DNA from: Doryteuthis pealeii
Lineage: Eukaryota; Mollusca; Cephalopoda; Myopsida; Loliginidae
DNA length: 64,000 bases
Reading direction: 5' to 3'
NCBI GenBank assembly: GCA_023376005.1
Contig: CM042141.1
Span: forward strand, 95,821,010 to 95,885,009
Shown: positions 10,782 to 23,396 of the stretch, in pieces
Position numbering within the stretch: the stretch's first letter is position 1
Layout of the letters: the number at the start of each line of letters is the position of its first letter
Notes under the pieces: generated by a model
What the model saw: the letters and a program-made list of their open reading frames with translations, nothing else
What the model was told of the DNA's origin: nothing
The model's database searches: none
Translations under genes and position numbers: made by a program

Positions 10782-11162
10782 ATGAAAAATCTGTGGGAAA
10801 CTCGGAACAACCTGACACCCTTTGCACATCATCATGAGCTGAAATCAGGGTATAAATTGTTGTTATTGAATGTTCGCAGTCTATGTAACAAGATACATCT
10901 TTTTGATTTGTACGTCAAAAGTTTAAACCCTGATTTCATAACAGTCACAGAAACATGGGCTCATTCCCTACAATGTGATGGGGTCTTCAACATAACCGGC
11001 TACAACCTATTTCGCAAAGACCACTCCAATCGTGGTGGTGGTGGCGGTGGTGGTGGTGGTGGTGGTGGTGTAATGGTCTACGTTCGCTCAGACTTCTCAG
11101 CAATTCCTTGCGCTGACCGAACCAATCACAGCAAAAAGTCTTTTTCTACGAGATACGCATGA
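10782..11162 (+). pseudogene. LINE ORF2 N-terminus: apurinic-like endonuclease
   Basis: The translation has LLLLNVRSLCNKI, then a PDFITVTETWAHS segment and GGVMVYVRSDF. These are the first three blocks of the LINE apurinic/apyrimidinic-type endonuclease, which nicks the target site; the TETW block holds the metal-binding glutamate. The domain stops about 125 residues in, before the later catalytic blocks with the terminal Asp and His. A glycine run in the third block comes from a GGT trinucleotide expansion at about 11033-11070. A frame change and stop follow at the deletion junction. Confidence 0.8.
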
Positions 11163-11181
11163 ACAATGTCCTCACTCCTAC

Positions 11182-12213
11182 TTGGAGTGGTTTACCTCAC
11201 CATATGAGATGTTATCTGGGGTACCACAGGGATCTGTTCTTGGTCCCCTTTTGTTTGCTGCGTATATCAATGATATAGATGCTAACTTAAGGAATACCAC
11301 AGTACTGAAGTATGCCGATGACATCAAGATGTACCTTGAGATAAAAAAGACAGATCCTGAACGCTGCAGATCTTTCTTCCAGTCAGACCTGGACACAGTG
11401 CAGCAATGGATCACTGACGGGCAACTCAAGCTGGCTGTGGACAAATGTACCACCATGCATTTTGAGAGGATAACCCCGTCATATATATACTCCCTCCACA
11501 ACACTAATATCAAGGAATTTTCTTGTGAACGTGATCTGGGTATTACTGTCAGCAGTGATTTACGTTGGACGAAGTACATCTCTAAAATTGTCAAGAAGGC
11601 CGAGGATGACCTGGTGTCGTTCAGCAAGACCTTTGTCAGCCGCTCATCGGCTATCTATTTAAAGCTGTACTAAGCTATGGTGCAGCCACACTTGGAATTT
11701 GCATCACCAGTTTGGAACCCCTATCTCGCTCAGAACATTAACCTCCTAGAAACTGTGCAGAGACGTGCAACCAAACGAATACCCTCCATCAGGCATCTGC
11801 CATATTCTGAACGTCTTGCTGCCCTGGGAATGGATTCGTTGAAACTCCGGCGTCTGGCAACTGACCTGGTAAACGCTCATAAGGTCATTAATCATCTTAA
11901 CAACAGCAACCTTGAGCATCTTTTTTCTAACACACGTGGACATGTCTACAAAATCAGAAAACAGCATAGCTCACATGACGTTCAGAAACATTTTTCCACA
12001 CTCGGAGTTGCCGAGGCATGGAATAAACTGCCTGCAACCGTTGTAGGCTGCCAAACACTGCATCTTTCAAAGCTTCCATGCTTCCTGTTATTCGCCAACA
12101 CTATACCTGATACGCCCATCCACACACATATGTACACACGCGCACACATACATGTATATTATGACTGTACGCTATTCATGTTCCATTCGCTAATACATTA
12201 TTTTAAGTACTAG
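11182..12213 (+). pseudogene. LINE reverse transcriptase, partial
   Basis: Starts within RT just before SGVPQGSVLGPLLF (motif 4, about 15 residues in) and contains VLKYADDIKMY, the catalytic YADD motif. It continues through a PHLEFASPVWNPY block and QRRATKRIPSIRHLPYSERL to the C-terminal end of ORF2. A TAA at 11671-11673 interrupts the frame between LKLY and AMVQPHLEF, at a point where relatives read through, so it is a nonsense mutation. RT motifs 0-3 are missing through the upstream deletion. The thumb and C-terminal region match the CR1/L2 side of the LINE tree. Confidence 0.88.
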
Positions 12214-12530
12214 ACATGAGACTTTGATGAGTTGTGGTGCAGCTGAGCACTGTACACAATACATTTCATTATTATTATTTAAATATTGGATTTTCATGTA
12301 CATTTTCGTAACTAATTTGTTATATTTTAATTCCCAACCAAATTCTGTCAGTCAGCCCAGATAATTATTCACCTAACTAAAATATACCCCATCCCTCGCC
12401 CAGACCCTTTCACTTCATTCAAATGTCCTAGCTCTGCCCTACTACTTTCCCAAAATAAGACACCCGCACACACAAAAAATTGATAGATTTAAACCATTGT
12501 TTCTTGGGAAAATTTAAAGTTTTTTTCTTC

Positions 12531-12533
<3 letters not shown>

Positions 12534-12580
<47 letters not shown>

Positions 12581-12645
12581 TTTGCTTGAAGGCAATTACA
12601 ATGCATGTATCGCATAAAATTCGATACTTTTTTATATAGAAAATG

Positions 12646-12714
<69 letters not shown>

Positions 12715-12717
12715 CGC

Positions 12718-12782
<65 letters not shown>

Positions 12783-12820
12783 TCATTTTTTACAATAGAT
12801 AGATAGATAGATAGATAGAT
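12534..12820. repeat. AT, AT/GT/GC/AT and GATA microsatellites
   Basis: An AT run at about 12534-12575, a compound AT-GT-GC-AT run at about 12647-12778, and about six GATA units at 12797-12820. The GT run changes to CG dinucleotides and back to AT, a typical phase-switch structure. Confidence 0.9.
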
Positions 12821-13283
12821 CAGACTAAGCTAGGTGCTTCTTTTTTGTTTAGGGCAAATTTACTAATTTCATTGAATTGGGGAAAAAAAGAATAGTACAG
12901 TTGTTAATGCAATCAACTTATATATCTTTTGTTATTTCTAACATTTAGATTGCAGAAAATATTTAGTTTGAAATTTAGTTTCCTTCTAATTTCCATGATT
13001 TGAACTTTCTAAGCAATTTGCATCCGATGATCAAAGTCTCCCTCCCCTGTCTCCCCCTTTTACCTTTTTCTCTTCTATATACACACTCTGTTTTAAAACA
13101 ATAAAATTCATTCTGATTAAGCTTCTAAAACCAACAGAAGCGAAATATTAATTGAATGTAATTGTTTGTGTTCGTTATTCACTTTTCCATTACTTTTCCT
13201 CACATATATCAACATGAAACTTTAAAGATTAGATATGTAAAATTGTTGATATTGAGGTTACCAGAAAAATCTTTATCAACAGC

Positions 13284-14091
13284 TAGGTACCACCAAAATA
13301 GGTCATGTGATCAGTTTAGGCCATATTGAAGGAAGAAACGTAAATATTTTTTAACTTTTATTTTTAAATCTCGCAAAAAAGAAATAACGAACATAAAGAG
13401 TTGTTACAAAGAAAAACAGTCAATTCAAAGATCAAATTATCCGAATAGGGAAAAATTACTCACCGTTATCTTGAAAAATAAATAAAACAGTCCGTTTTTT
13501 ACAACACGGTCAGTTTCTTTATTGGTATTTTTTTAGCAGAATTCTGTATTCTTGGATCTTTTACTAAAAAAAAACTGGCATTGAAACTTATAAAATCTTC
13601 TGATATAATTATTCAGACTCTTATCTTTATAGATAAAAAGTAAAAATCGTTTTTTGTGGGTTCATTTTTTCATATTTCATAAAATTAAATGGGGGGGGGG
13701 GGGCTCGTAAAAATATTTCCCCAAATATATTTTAGGAAAAAAACTATTTCAGACATATTTTCATCAAAAGGTAAGTAATTATGGAAATTTTCGTGAAAAT
13801 CGGACCATTAATTTTTTCATAGAATTTTTAAAAAGCCTCTAGTCATAACTTGTTTTTGGCTACGTTAAATTTCAATTGATTTAACGGTGCGAAAATGTAA
13901 ACATTGTTTTTCGTTTATAATTTTCATTATTTCCTTCAGCTGGAATTTTTTTTAAATCACCAAGCGTTGTTTAAATGTTTCTTCTTTCGAATGGACAAAA
14001 AATTTTGAAAACAATATCAACCTTTGTGTAAGTTTCATTGTGTTAAATATAGGGGGTCGGTAAATTTCACAGGGAAAATTGGTGGTGCCTA
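13284..14091. mobile_element. candidate MULE-like non-autonomous DNA transposon
   Basis: The 808-bp interval begins TAGGTACCACCAAAAT and ends ATTGGTGGTGCCTA, i.e. imperfect inverted termini of about 14-16 bp. It is flanked by ATCAACAGC (13275-13283) and ATCAACACC (14092-14100), a 9-bp duplication with one mismatch. Nine-base duplications point to the Mutator-like superfamily. The interior is AT-rich and non-coding, with a G run near 13691-13704. No second copy was seen. Confidence 0.55.
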
Positions 14092-14100
14092 ATCAACACC

Positions 14101-15843
14101 GTATACACAGGAAAGAACACACGGTGAAGGGAGGGGGTAATCGTTATTTTTTTTTTTTTTTTAGTTATAAAAACAAAGGCAGTGATGACCTTATAATAAA
14201 TTATAGGTAAGGTAATGTTTCCACTTTTTTTCTTTTTTTAATCTTGAAAATTAGGCGACAGCTTCCTTCTTTGTTAATTTTAGTATCACTGACCCAACAC
14301 AGAAAAGTGAATCTCCTACCCATGCCGCTTATGTTGTAGATCTATTGCAATAAACAATTTACGTGCATTACGAATTTTATAGATACTTGATTTTCGCGGT
14401 GATGATTTTTTTTAAAGTGAGATTTATACATTATATTTTTTTCTATTTAACAATGTTTTAAATTCAGAGCATTTCAGAGGAATCCAGTTTTGGATCCTTT
14501 GACTACCTGTTAGTGTTCACTATCCCAACCATTGAACCAACAACCACTAAGTCAAACTCTATAAATAAGAAAATATAGCATGGGCTTGGCCTTGTACCAG
14601 ACAAAAAAAAAGCTGAGCTTAGTAAATATCGAATGGAGAGGTTTTGGGGGCGTTTCATTCAGCATCAACACTTTTCAGCAGCAGCAGCGACGGCGACGCT
14701 TAGAGAGAAAAATGTAGGTTAGCAATAGAGAGGGGGAAGAGTGAAAAGGAGTAAGAGGAGATAACTAATAGAGAGGGGTAAATAAATACGCTAACTGCTT
14801 GTAGCTGCATACACAAGAAGTGATGACGAAATACGCACATGCTGAGGCCACTTGACTTTAATTCTCCAAGCTTTTCAGTTTTCAATAATACTATTGCATG
14901 AATGGGTATTTCTTCTGCAAATACTGCTCTAGTCCTGTCGTATGTAATTTAAAATATAACTTCGCCACTTTGGCTAATAACTGAAGGGAATGATTCAGCA
15001 CACATCTTTTTAAGGAGCTTGGACACACCGAAGTGTTTTTTTTTTCCGAGGATGGATACAAAATACTGAGAGAAAAAAAAGGAAGGAAGGAATCAAGTTA
15101 AAAGTGAAAGTCTTTATTATTATTATTATTTTATTTATTTAGTTTCTTATTTTAAGTGTTATTAGTTCTTTTAATTTTTATTTTCTTTCTTCTGATGGGA
15201 GACTTTATTCAGTAAAACGGATGAAAAACTCAAACGAAAAAGGCTTGTCATTCCTGGTCGTGAGGATGAAAATTAAGGCGACAGAGAATTGTTTTATTTT
15301 ACCGCAACTACGATAAACACGAACCAAAAAAGTCTTAAAATACGAATCTTGGTGAACTGAGGACAAAAAGAGACATGATGAAGTGAAAGAAAAAGGAAAA
15401 GATATTTTCTTTTTTTTTTTTTTTTTTTTTTTTTCTTCTAAATTTTGAAATTTAAAAATATTTGTTCGTATTGTAACTTACAAAGTCGACCACCACCGGA
15501 AAAGATAAACATGTTCTCTTTAAGAAAGAAAAAAGTCCAACATTTTTTCTTGTTATGGTTAAAAGCTTACAGTTAACTTGTCAAGAAAAAGAAAAATAAT
15601 ACAAAGCAACTGACCTAGATATGTTTTTTTAAAAACAGGGGTGAAAAAACCAAACAAACAACCCATAAACACAAAGAAAGGGGTTGGGTGTTTGTGATAT
15701 ACGACATTTTATACAACGTCGACAATATTTATTTTAAAAAGAAAAACAAAAACAAAAAAGGGGGGCGCATCAAATTATTACAATCAACATTTTTTATTTC
15801 ATTAGTTATTTTTTAGTTTTTTTGCTTTTATTTTTACCAAAAA
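14101..15843 (+). promoter_or_regulatory. presumed 5' flank / 5' UTR of the HS6ST gene
   Basis: Non-coding sequence upstream of the HS6ST start. The only GC-richer patch is near 14640-14700, with GGGGGCGTTTC and CAGCAGCAGCGACGGCGACG, a reasonable place for a transcription start. A T run at 15411-15434 and A-rich blocks follow. No TATA box or core promoter element is claimed. An in-frame TAG at 15814-15816 precedes the start codon. Confidence 0.3.
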
Positions 15844-16469
15844 ATGCGCTTATGGAACACTAAAGACGGGAATGGTAATCCTCATCGCTCCCTTAGATGT
15901 AAAGTATTATTTATGGTGCCCGTGTGCTTGGTTATATTTGGAATAATCGTACTAGGTTACTTCTGTCCATCGGGATGGTGTGCGCTGACCCCAGGGCCCG
16001 AACTCCGGACTCCAGGTTTCTCAGCTGCCCTTGTGCTTCAGCCACACTCCCCTCCTATGCACATGTTGGACAGTCTTCTCAGCAACACTACCGTAGACAA
16101 AAAACTAGTAAACGTGGGTGTCACTCTACCTGCCGTTGCCCCACGGAAGATCGCGTTCCCTCATGAGGCCCTGGTCAGGAACTTTAAGTTGGACATAGAA
16201 AGAGAAGATGTGATTGTATTTTTGCATATACAGAAAACCGGTGGGTCTGTTTTTGGTCGACACCTTATACGAAATTTGGACGTGGGCAAGCCATGCCGGT
16301 GCCAACCGGGCCGAAAAAGATGCGAATGCATCACAAAATCGGATACTAACTGGTTATTCAGTCGATATTCCACTGGGTGGATTTGCGGACTACATGCTGA
16401 CTGGACAGAGCTTAATAACTGTGTCGATGATGCTATGAACAGGATTGAAGGAGTGGTCAGAAATAGAAA
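15844..16469 (+). CDS. HS6ST: heparan-sulfate 6-O-sulfotransferase, first coding exon
   Basis: Golgi enzyme that transfers sulfate from PAPS to the 6-O position of glucosamine in heparan sulfate, shaping growth-factor binding. The exon encodes 208 full codons. Residues 1-20 form a basic cytosolic tail, about 21-40 a single transmembrane anchor (type II protein), and about 41-115 a variable stem with an N-glycosylation site at N81-T-T. The catalytic domain starts near DVIVFLHIQKTGG; HIQKTGG (128-134) is the 5'-phosphosulfate loop with K131. A CxC/CxC cluster (C151, C153, C160, C162) precedes WLFSRYSTGW and GLHADWTEL, whose H184 aligns with the proposed catalytic base in vertebrate HS6ST. Family members run to about 400-500 residues, so over half lies in later exons. 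The ATG at 15844 is the first after an in-frame TAG at 15814. The exon is ended at 16469, before GTAGGT, because one base further the frame hits TAG at 16471; this gives a phase-2 intron at the place where vertebrate proteins continue into FYYITLLRDP. Confidence 0.93.
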
Positions 16470-16785
16470 GTAGGTGACCCCTTTTATTATTATTCTTATT
16501 TATATTGATTGTATTATTCATTAATGTAACTGTATCGAAAACTTTTGATTACCACCAAAAAATTATTTGATTACGACTATGCATGTTTCTAAAAAAAATG
16601 ATAAATAAAACTAATAATAAGGGATGAATGGGGAAGTCCCTTAATTGGGGGACCTGATTTTCAGTGATCGAAAATTGCAATAAAATCATTTTGTTGTTTG
16701 GAAAAAAATAAAATCAAAATTGTTTATTTTCACACATTTACACAATATAAACAATGTTACATCATCAAATACTGATAATTTTTAC

Positions 16786-16790
<5 letters not shown>

Positions 16791-16872
<82 letters not shown>
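16791..16872. repeat. CA microsatellite
   Basis: Pure CA dinucleotides over about 82 bp in the first 400 bp of the intron. Confidence 0.95.
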
Positions 16873-16876
<4 letters not shown>

Positions 16877-16879
16877 AAT

Positions 16880-19648
16880 TAATAGGTTAAACCATTGGAT
16901 ATTTGTTGGGCTTGAGAGCAGGTTTTGTGGCATTGATATCACTACCTTCAACTGATATTGACAAAATCCTTGTTTATTTGAATTAAAAGCAATAATATTT
17001 ATGTAGAAAAAGAAAGATTAAAAAATGTTTAGGTTCAGGATTAAATATTTCTCAAATCCAAAAATCATTCTAGAATACTTCTAAAATCCCAAATCCCACC
17101 CTCTTTGTTGTTGTTGTTATTGTTGTGATGATTCACAGTTTTAAAGATGAGGTGACAGTTTTACATTGCTTCTTCTGTGCTTATGTCAGAACCTTTCTTG
17201 ATACTATCACTTGTGTCTCACAAACCCAAAATATTCGTTGATAATGAATGAATCATTTGTACTGCTGCCTTGATAAGTACAACCAACAACGTGTTTTTTG
17301 TGTTATGAGCTGCTTGGTTACAAATACAAACAAGTAGTCTTATGATTCATGTTATTAGATTATTGTAAACTTCAATTTTCTTTATTTAGTTAGAAAACTA
17401 ATTTTTTTTTTTTCACCCATTAAATGACAAAAGTAAGAACAAATATCATACAAATTTTTTTTAATGAAATAAAAAGTTATCTCCGTTTAAAAATAGGTTA
17501 AAATTTAGATTTTAATTTTTTTCTTCATTATTAGATTATTTCTTTCTAAAAATAAATAAGGTTGCTTGTTGAATGGATTTCTTTTTTTATGAAAGAGACA
17601 AAAGAATTAATTAATTTTCAGCTATCGTTTAGCATTTTAAAACGATTGTTAATAACATTGAAGAAAATATGTAAAGAATTTGATTTCTTGATGTGAGATT
17701 TATGTTGGGGGAAAAAAATGACACTCAACTTCCGGGTAGAATTTAAGTTGTGTGTGTGTGTGTGTGTGTGTGTCTTTCTTTTCCTACTAAATAATTTTGG
17801 TAGAGTAAGATCATTATTAACGATCGAAGCTGTTAAAATTCTAATGTTTTTTTATTATTACTTAATACATAAGATCGAAGGATTCATAAAATAGATTCTC
17901 TAAAAATACATTATCCTTCCATTTACTGTGGAGAAAGGAGTCTTATAAATAAAATGATGTTCTCTATTTGTTGGGGTATGATTGTTTCATCATTTGTATT
18001 TTAGTCCTTTCCATTGTTATCGATTCCCGACATTAATCACTTTACACACCCTTTAAGAATTGAAGTTTATGCACGCACATAAAATAATTACTAATAATAA
18101 TTTCGATATTTTACTTCACTTTTAAATTTAATCACATGGACTTTAGCGTTATAAACAACTTTGTTTTCTTTCCATTCATTCATCTCCTATCTCTCTTTCT
18201 CTCCAAGTCATTTTATGGGGGAGGATGAAATGGCCAAAATCTGATGGTCCACTTTTTACTCAAAGGTCCCATCAACATTAATCTTGTACCGATAACTTTA
18301 GATAATAAAATGATGAGAATGCAATTTTTAATACTTGCTGTGCTCGGCTATGTGCAGCAGTTTTGTAGCGATTTATTTAACTACTTTTCTTTCTTTTTTT
18401 GTCTTTTCTTTATGATGATAATGTAATTTTTTTCTCACTTTTACTCAGAATAATAAATATTATGATTATTCGTTAATTTTCATTTTCATTCCTTTTCTTG
18501 ATTCAATCGGTGCGATATAATAGTGCTCTATTTGTCGAGGAAAAATCCTGATTGACCCATATTTCGATCTCTGGATCAGCAAAAAACCTATTTTCCATAA
18601 ATAATTATTTTAAACCCGAGAAAAGATAACTTTATTTACTGTCTAAGTGGTATTTTATAGCGTTAAATATTATGTAGCCAAACACTCAAACAACAATTCG
18701 TATTATTTATTTATTCTTTTGTTAACTTTGTTACAATTATGCACATCCGTAACATTACGACGCCTCCACTCCTGAAAAGGTGTTTTTATTTTTATTTTTT
18801 CTTTCTATAGGGTTTTCTTGATTTTCTAGATGTCTTGTATTTATTTGAATCTCAGTTTTGGAAATAGAATGCAGTAGACGTTTTTTTTATATTTATTTAT
18901 TTTATTTTATTTATTTATTTTTTATTTTTCTGGTCAGACTTTAAAAATAGACCCCATATGGCACTTATGATTTTATTTTGTGCATTGAAAAATATCTGCC
19001 AAAAACTAAAAGCCAGTGTCATTATTTGCAAATATGGACGGACGGGTCATGGTTGTCGTTCGAATAAATAGTCTTCTTCCCCCTTCCCGAATATCTAGTC
19101 TTCTTCCCCCTTCCCGAATATCTAGTCTTCATTGTCTCAAACTACAGGTTTCCTTTTTTGTTTATTTATATATATTTTTTTAAATATAATAATTTTAGGA
19201 AGTATTATTGTTTTCTTTTTACCATGTGTCAACTCACATTGTGCTTTTATTATTTTATTAAAGATTTTTTTAATGGATCTTTAGTTCTTAGCTACAATAT
19301 TTAATTGTTTAAATCGAAGAATTAATGTAAAAGTAATCGCTTTGCTTTTACAAAATACTTTGATAATGTGACTGAAATAATTTTAGTTACTAGATGATAA
19401 CATTTTTATCATTTAGAAACTCCTTTTTTTTCTCTGTATACTGACAGGTGGAGATAAGAAAATAAGTATTATCACTACTAATAGTAAAAAAAACCCAAAA
19501 AAAAACCCTGAATATCTACAAATTTTAAAATGTAGAAATACCACATAATTTAAAACTAATGGAATGTCTAATCTACACCCCCCTTCCAGACAGGTGTTCG
19601 TTCGAAAACAATGATTGAAATCCAAATGAGTTACGATGATCAAGGCCG

Positions 19649-19679
<31 letters not shown>

Positions 19680-20875
19680 AAAGAAGTGAAGACTACGAAA
19701 AGGGGGAAAATAACCCCTTTTCTTCAGATTGCTTACGTAGCAATTCATCTTGTGCTTTGTCAGCTGATGATGAGGAGCACATTCAAGGGAATTTTTGCAA
19801 AAAGCGAATTTGCATTTAATCGTTGTATGAATGTGATGATCATTTTTGCTGATGCTCTTTTCGTGTGACTGATTTTTCTTAGGAAACAAGGAACCTTAAG
19901 ACTTCCTGCTTGTTTTAACGTACAATCACATCCCCACCCCGGCAATACAAAGCTTTATGACCCAGGCTCCTTTCCGTGTGTGTCTTGTTGTATACTACTA
20001 GTCTAATGTTAAAGATTTTGACAAGAGAAATGTCACCTTTTTTTTTATTCACCAACCACGTTGTTTACTTAAAAACTTTAAGTGATCACGCTGGGGAAAA
20101 ATCTGAAATGTTTGAATTATTTTATAAAATGTAGTAAATTCAGTATTTCTTGTTGTTTTTCTTACTTTTTTTCATGTTTCCTTTTTAACTTTTTATCATT
20201 ACGACCTCGAAAAAATTACTGAATAATTTTAATTCGTGTGATTCTAGGATTTATTTAATAATCTGAGCGGTACTAAATAGATAAAATAATTCATTTTTTT
20301 TCCTGAGCTTTACCTAACTGGTATTTTCTTGGTATCTCTTTTTCATCAAAATGCCCCGAAAAACATTCCAGGGTTGATTGATTAAATTTCTCTTTTTATT
20401 TAAGGGATTGCATTATTTTTTAATTGCAATTTTCTAGGACTTTTCTTGTTTATTTTGAAGTTGAATTTATTTTTAATTTAAAAAAAATACAAACTAACAT
20501 TGTGTTCTAAAATGTTGCCTTATTGGTTTTTCTCTCTGCCCAAATGATCACTTAAAGAGATAATTCGGTTTGGTAAAGACAGTTTATTATATGCCGTATC
20601 GGTGACTTCAATTCACGGATCTATATGTATATCTCCCTTTTTTTTATTCTGACAAAAGAAGAGTTTACTCTTTGATTAAAAGTAATAAATTTTCCTCCAT
20701 ATAGATTTTTATTTTTCAAATTTTTATTTATTCATTTTCAGTTGATTTTAACTTTTGAGCCATAGTTATTTTTTTAATATAAAGTAATGTTAAAAATAAA
20801 ATGTTGCAGTTTAGTTCTTGTGTGTTAAGTTTTAAGAAACTATTGGAAATTCAAGTGTTTAAAATTAAGTACCGA
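16880..20875. other. AT-rich intron, few repeats
   Basis: Very AT-rich, with short GT (17751-17772) and T runs. No SINE, transposon or exon recognised. The quietest 4 kb in the window for known repeats. Confidence 0.4.
19069..19129. repeat. 27-bp tandem duplication
   Basis: Two identical 27-bp units, 19069-19095 and 19096-19122, each starting TAGTCTTCTTCCCCC, followed by the start of a third. Confidence 0.9.
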
Positions 20876-20879
20876 AAAT

Positions 20880-21590
20880 CGGAAAATAAAATGTAAAAAA
20901 AAAATAAATGATTAATATTTTGGAGATTTCTTTTTTACTCATTTCGATAATTATTTAATTGGCTGTTATCTTATAAAAGAAAAAAATTATACATCGATAT
21001 TTTTCTGCTTAAAGGGGGGGGGTACATTTTCAATAGTTTTTCTTCAAAACGTATACTTTGTTTGAATAAAATAAGTTTTACATTAAATACATATTTATTT
21101 CTAGAATCTAAAAATGTAACATTTTAAACTTAACATCAGAATGATTTTAGTTTAAATGAATTTTATATATTAATTTTTCATAGCAAAAATATTTAATTAA
21201 AGTTTTGAAATAAAATAACTGATGCATTATAAAATTCATTAATCGATAAATCAATACTGAAAATGTCATTAAAATCGGATAATTCCCTGATTTTTGGTAA
21301 TTTTTTTTTTTTTGCAATCGCGAATGTTACATTAAATTTGTAAACAAACCCTTTATACCATTTAAAAAGAGCCAAAATGGCGAACGCGAACAAAATTTAC
21401 CAAAACAAATCGTTTTAAAAGTATTAAAAATAAACTGCATATGTAATGATATTTTTCTTTTTTTTTAATGATGGTCATTATGTTACTACTTATTGTTTTA
21501 GACAAATGTTTGACCTTAATTAATAGATTTAATTAATTTTAATTCGTTTTTAAAAATTTTAGCTGACTAAAAATTGGGTATACCTATTTT
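20880..21590 (+). repeat. family H relic (Helitron-like)
   Basis: Resembles the inverted sequence of 45990-46980: shared blocks include AAAATAACTGATGCATTATA, AAAATCGGATAATTCCC, AATGGTCATTATGTTACTAC-like sequence and ACCTTAATTAATAGATTTAA. The ends are eroded. Short open frames with a shared ELSDFNEI-like stretch on its minus strand come from the repeat. Confidence 0.6.
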
Positions 21591-21599
21591 AAAAAGTTC

Positions 21600-21851
21600 A
21601 CTTGTGTTTGAGATAAGATTGTTTTTTGGGTTTTTTTTGCTTGTGATTTACTTTCTTTTATTGTGAATTATTATTTAGAGAACATTTGTTCTTATGTGAT
21701 TTCTATTAGGACTAAACGGCAGGAATATCTTTTCAGTTATTTTTTTACTTTCATATGAACTGTTAGATAAAATATTTAAAGTTAAACTAATGTCAAATTG
21801 AGATTTCGGTATGCTATGACTTATGCAGGTTTCTAATTACTAGATTTATTT

Positions 21852-21900
<49 letters not shown>

Positions 21901-22715
21901 GTGTGTAGGAAAAAAAATAAACAATAGGCTCATGTTTGTTTGTTTGTTTGTTTTTTTCTAATTTAAAAAAAAAGTTTTAAAATTGAATGGTAACTTGATA
22001 GTTGCTTATTCGACATTGGTATATAAAACTTTCAACTAATTGATTCATTTGCCTTTGATTACTACCATAACCATTCATTAAAAAAATATATATTTTAAAA
22101 TCAGAATGTATAATTCTGTAAATTAACATTTTTGTGTCTAAAGCTTATTTGCTTCATATGCATTATTTTATTAATTTTTCAATTGAAGATTTGATTTAAA
22201 TCTTTTATTTTTGTAATATTTGTAAATTCTATTAGATTACAAATGCACCTGATTGCTGAAGAGGAAAAATATTGTGTGCTTCCTATCAGTTTACTAATAA
22301 AACTTCTGGGAAATGTGAAACTTTTTTAAGTGGACTTTTCTTTTTACTACTTTATTATACTGGTTTTTTGGAAAAAAAAAAGTTTTTTTTTTTTTTTTTT
22401 GTTAATTAAACCAGATACAATTGAGAAACAAAGAATAGATTATCTTTTGAAAACTAATTTCCCCTAGACTATGCTGAAGAGCGAGTAATCTTGTTGATAG
22501 TAATTAACTTCAATAATCATATAATTTATGATATGCAGCAATTGCTATCTTTATGCCCAGCATAGACGAATTTAAACTAGACCTGATTCAATATATAACA
22601 TTAACAATATACCAAATAAAACATAAAACGTTCAATAAGCAACCTTGATCCAAATATTAATACATTTTTACTGAATTTGCATAGAGTGTATGTGTGTGTG
22701 GTTATTTACTTGCTT
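21600..22715. other. AT-rich intron with AT array
   Basis: Contains an AT array at about 21855-21896 and a TTTG run near 21932-21950. No gene or repeat family recognised. Confidence 0.4.
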
Positions 22716-22721
22716 AGATTA

Positions 22722-22832
22722 GTTGGGGCCATACACTTCTGGCACAAGGCCAGAAGTGTGATGCCCCAAGTGAGAATCGAACTCACTAACAATGGTCTGC
22801 CAGCTTGCTAACCATTACACCACATGTGGTGT
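22722..22832 (-). repeat. tRNA-derived SINE, family I
   Basis: On the minus strand, ATGTGGTGTAATGGTTAGCA (box A) and GAGTTCGATTCTCAC (box B) form a tRNA-like head. The body holds a perfect 11-bp hairpin, ACACTTCTGGC/GCCAGAAGTGT, at 22733-22759 (loop ACAAG). Confidence 0.75.
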
Positions 22833-23167
22833 CTTCATGTGTTGCATATAATATAGAATAAGTTTTTTTATAAATTGAAATGAGCAAAAAATTTAAATTG
22901 AGTTAATAAAAACCTTTTGAAATGCACAAAAATTATCAGAAAAAAATTGAAAGTTTATAATATTTTCGTTTCATAGGGTAAGTGAAACCTAAAATTGGCT
23001 TTTTCTTAATTGTGCATTCAAAGTTTTGAAATTTGATACAGAAATTTCTATATTCAAAACATACATCAAGCATTAGTAATTATTAAATACTGGGAAAGAA
23101 TTGTTTATATTTATTAAATAACCACTTAATTTTAACCCAGTTTTTATTAATTTTGATTCTTTTTCAG

Positions 23168-23396
23168 TCGGTAGAGCGTCCACCTAGGAACCACAAGGTT
23201 CCTGGTCGATACCGGCCCTTGCCAACTCGGCGTATAAGTAGCACAGGGAACTGTGTGGTAAAATGAGCAGCTGATGGTAGATGTGGCGCTCCACCTCTGA
23301 TGTAAAAACAATCTCATTAGTCTAGCACTAGTGAAAAGGGTATAGACTCCCTTGTTTGGCTGATACCAACTTTAGGCCACCCTGACGACTTTACTT
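23168..23396 (+). repeat. SINE family B, slightly 5'-truncated
   Basis: Begins inside box A (CAGTCGGTAGAGCGTCC) and continues through the usual body blocks to GGCCACCCTGACGACTTTAC. Its first bases (GGNCNGTTTAGCT) are missing, replaced by T-rich sequence. Confidence 0.8.

Larger units (their letters stand above)
9890..12285 (+). mobile_element. CR1/L2-like LINE, internally deleted
   Basis: The parts appear in canonical order: a Cys-rich ORF1 remnant, an apurinic endonuclease N-terminus, reverse transcriptase from the GVPQGS motif onward, the RT C-terminal domain, and a short 3' UTR ending in ATTATTATTATTT, the kind of short microsatellite end typical of CR1-clade elements. It is dead: ORF1 is frameshifted, more than 1 kb of the endonuclease/RT junction is gone, and RT has an in-frame TAA. 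It lies upstream of the HS6ST exon in the same orientation. Confidence 0.85.

Noticed and set aside
12514..12786. Tyr-Ile and Thr-His repeat peptides (also at 60339-60622, 6939-7163, 62877-63122)
   Set aside because: Translations of AT, GT and GA microsatellites.
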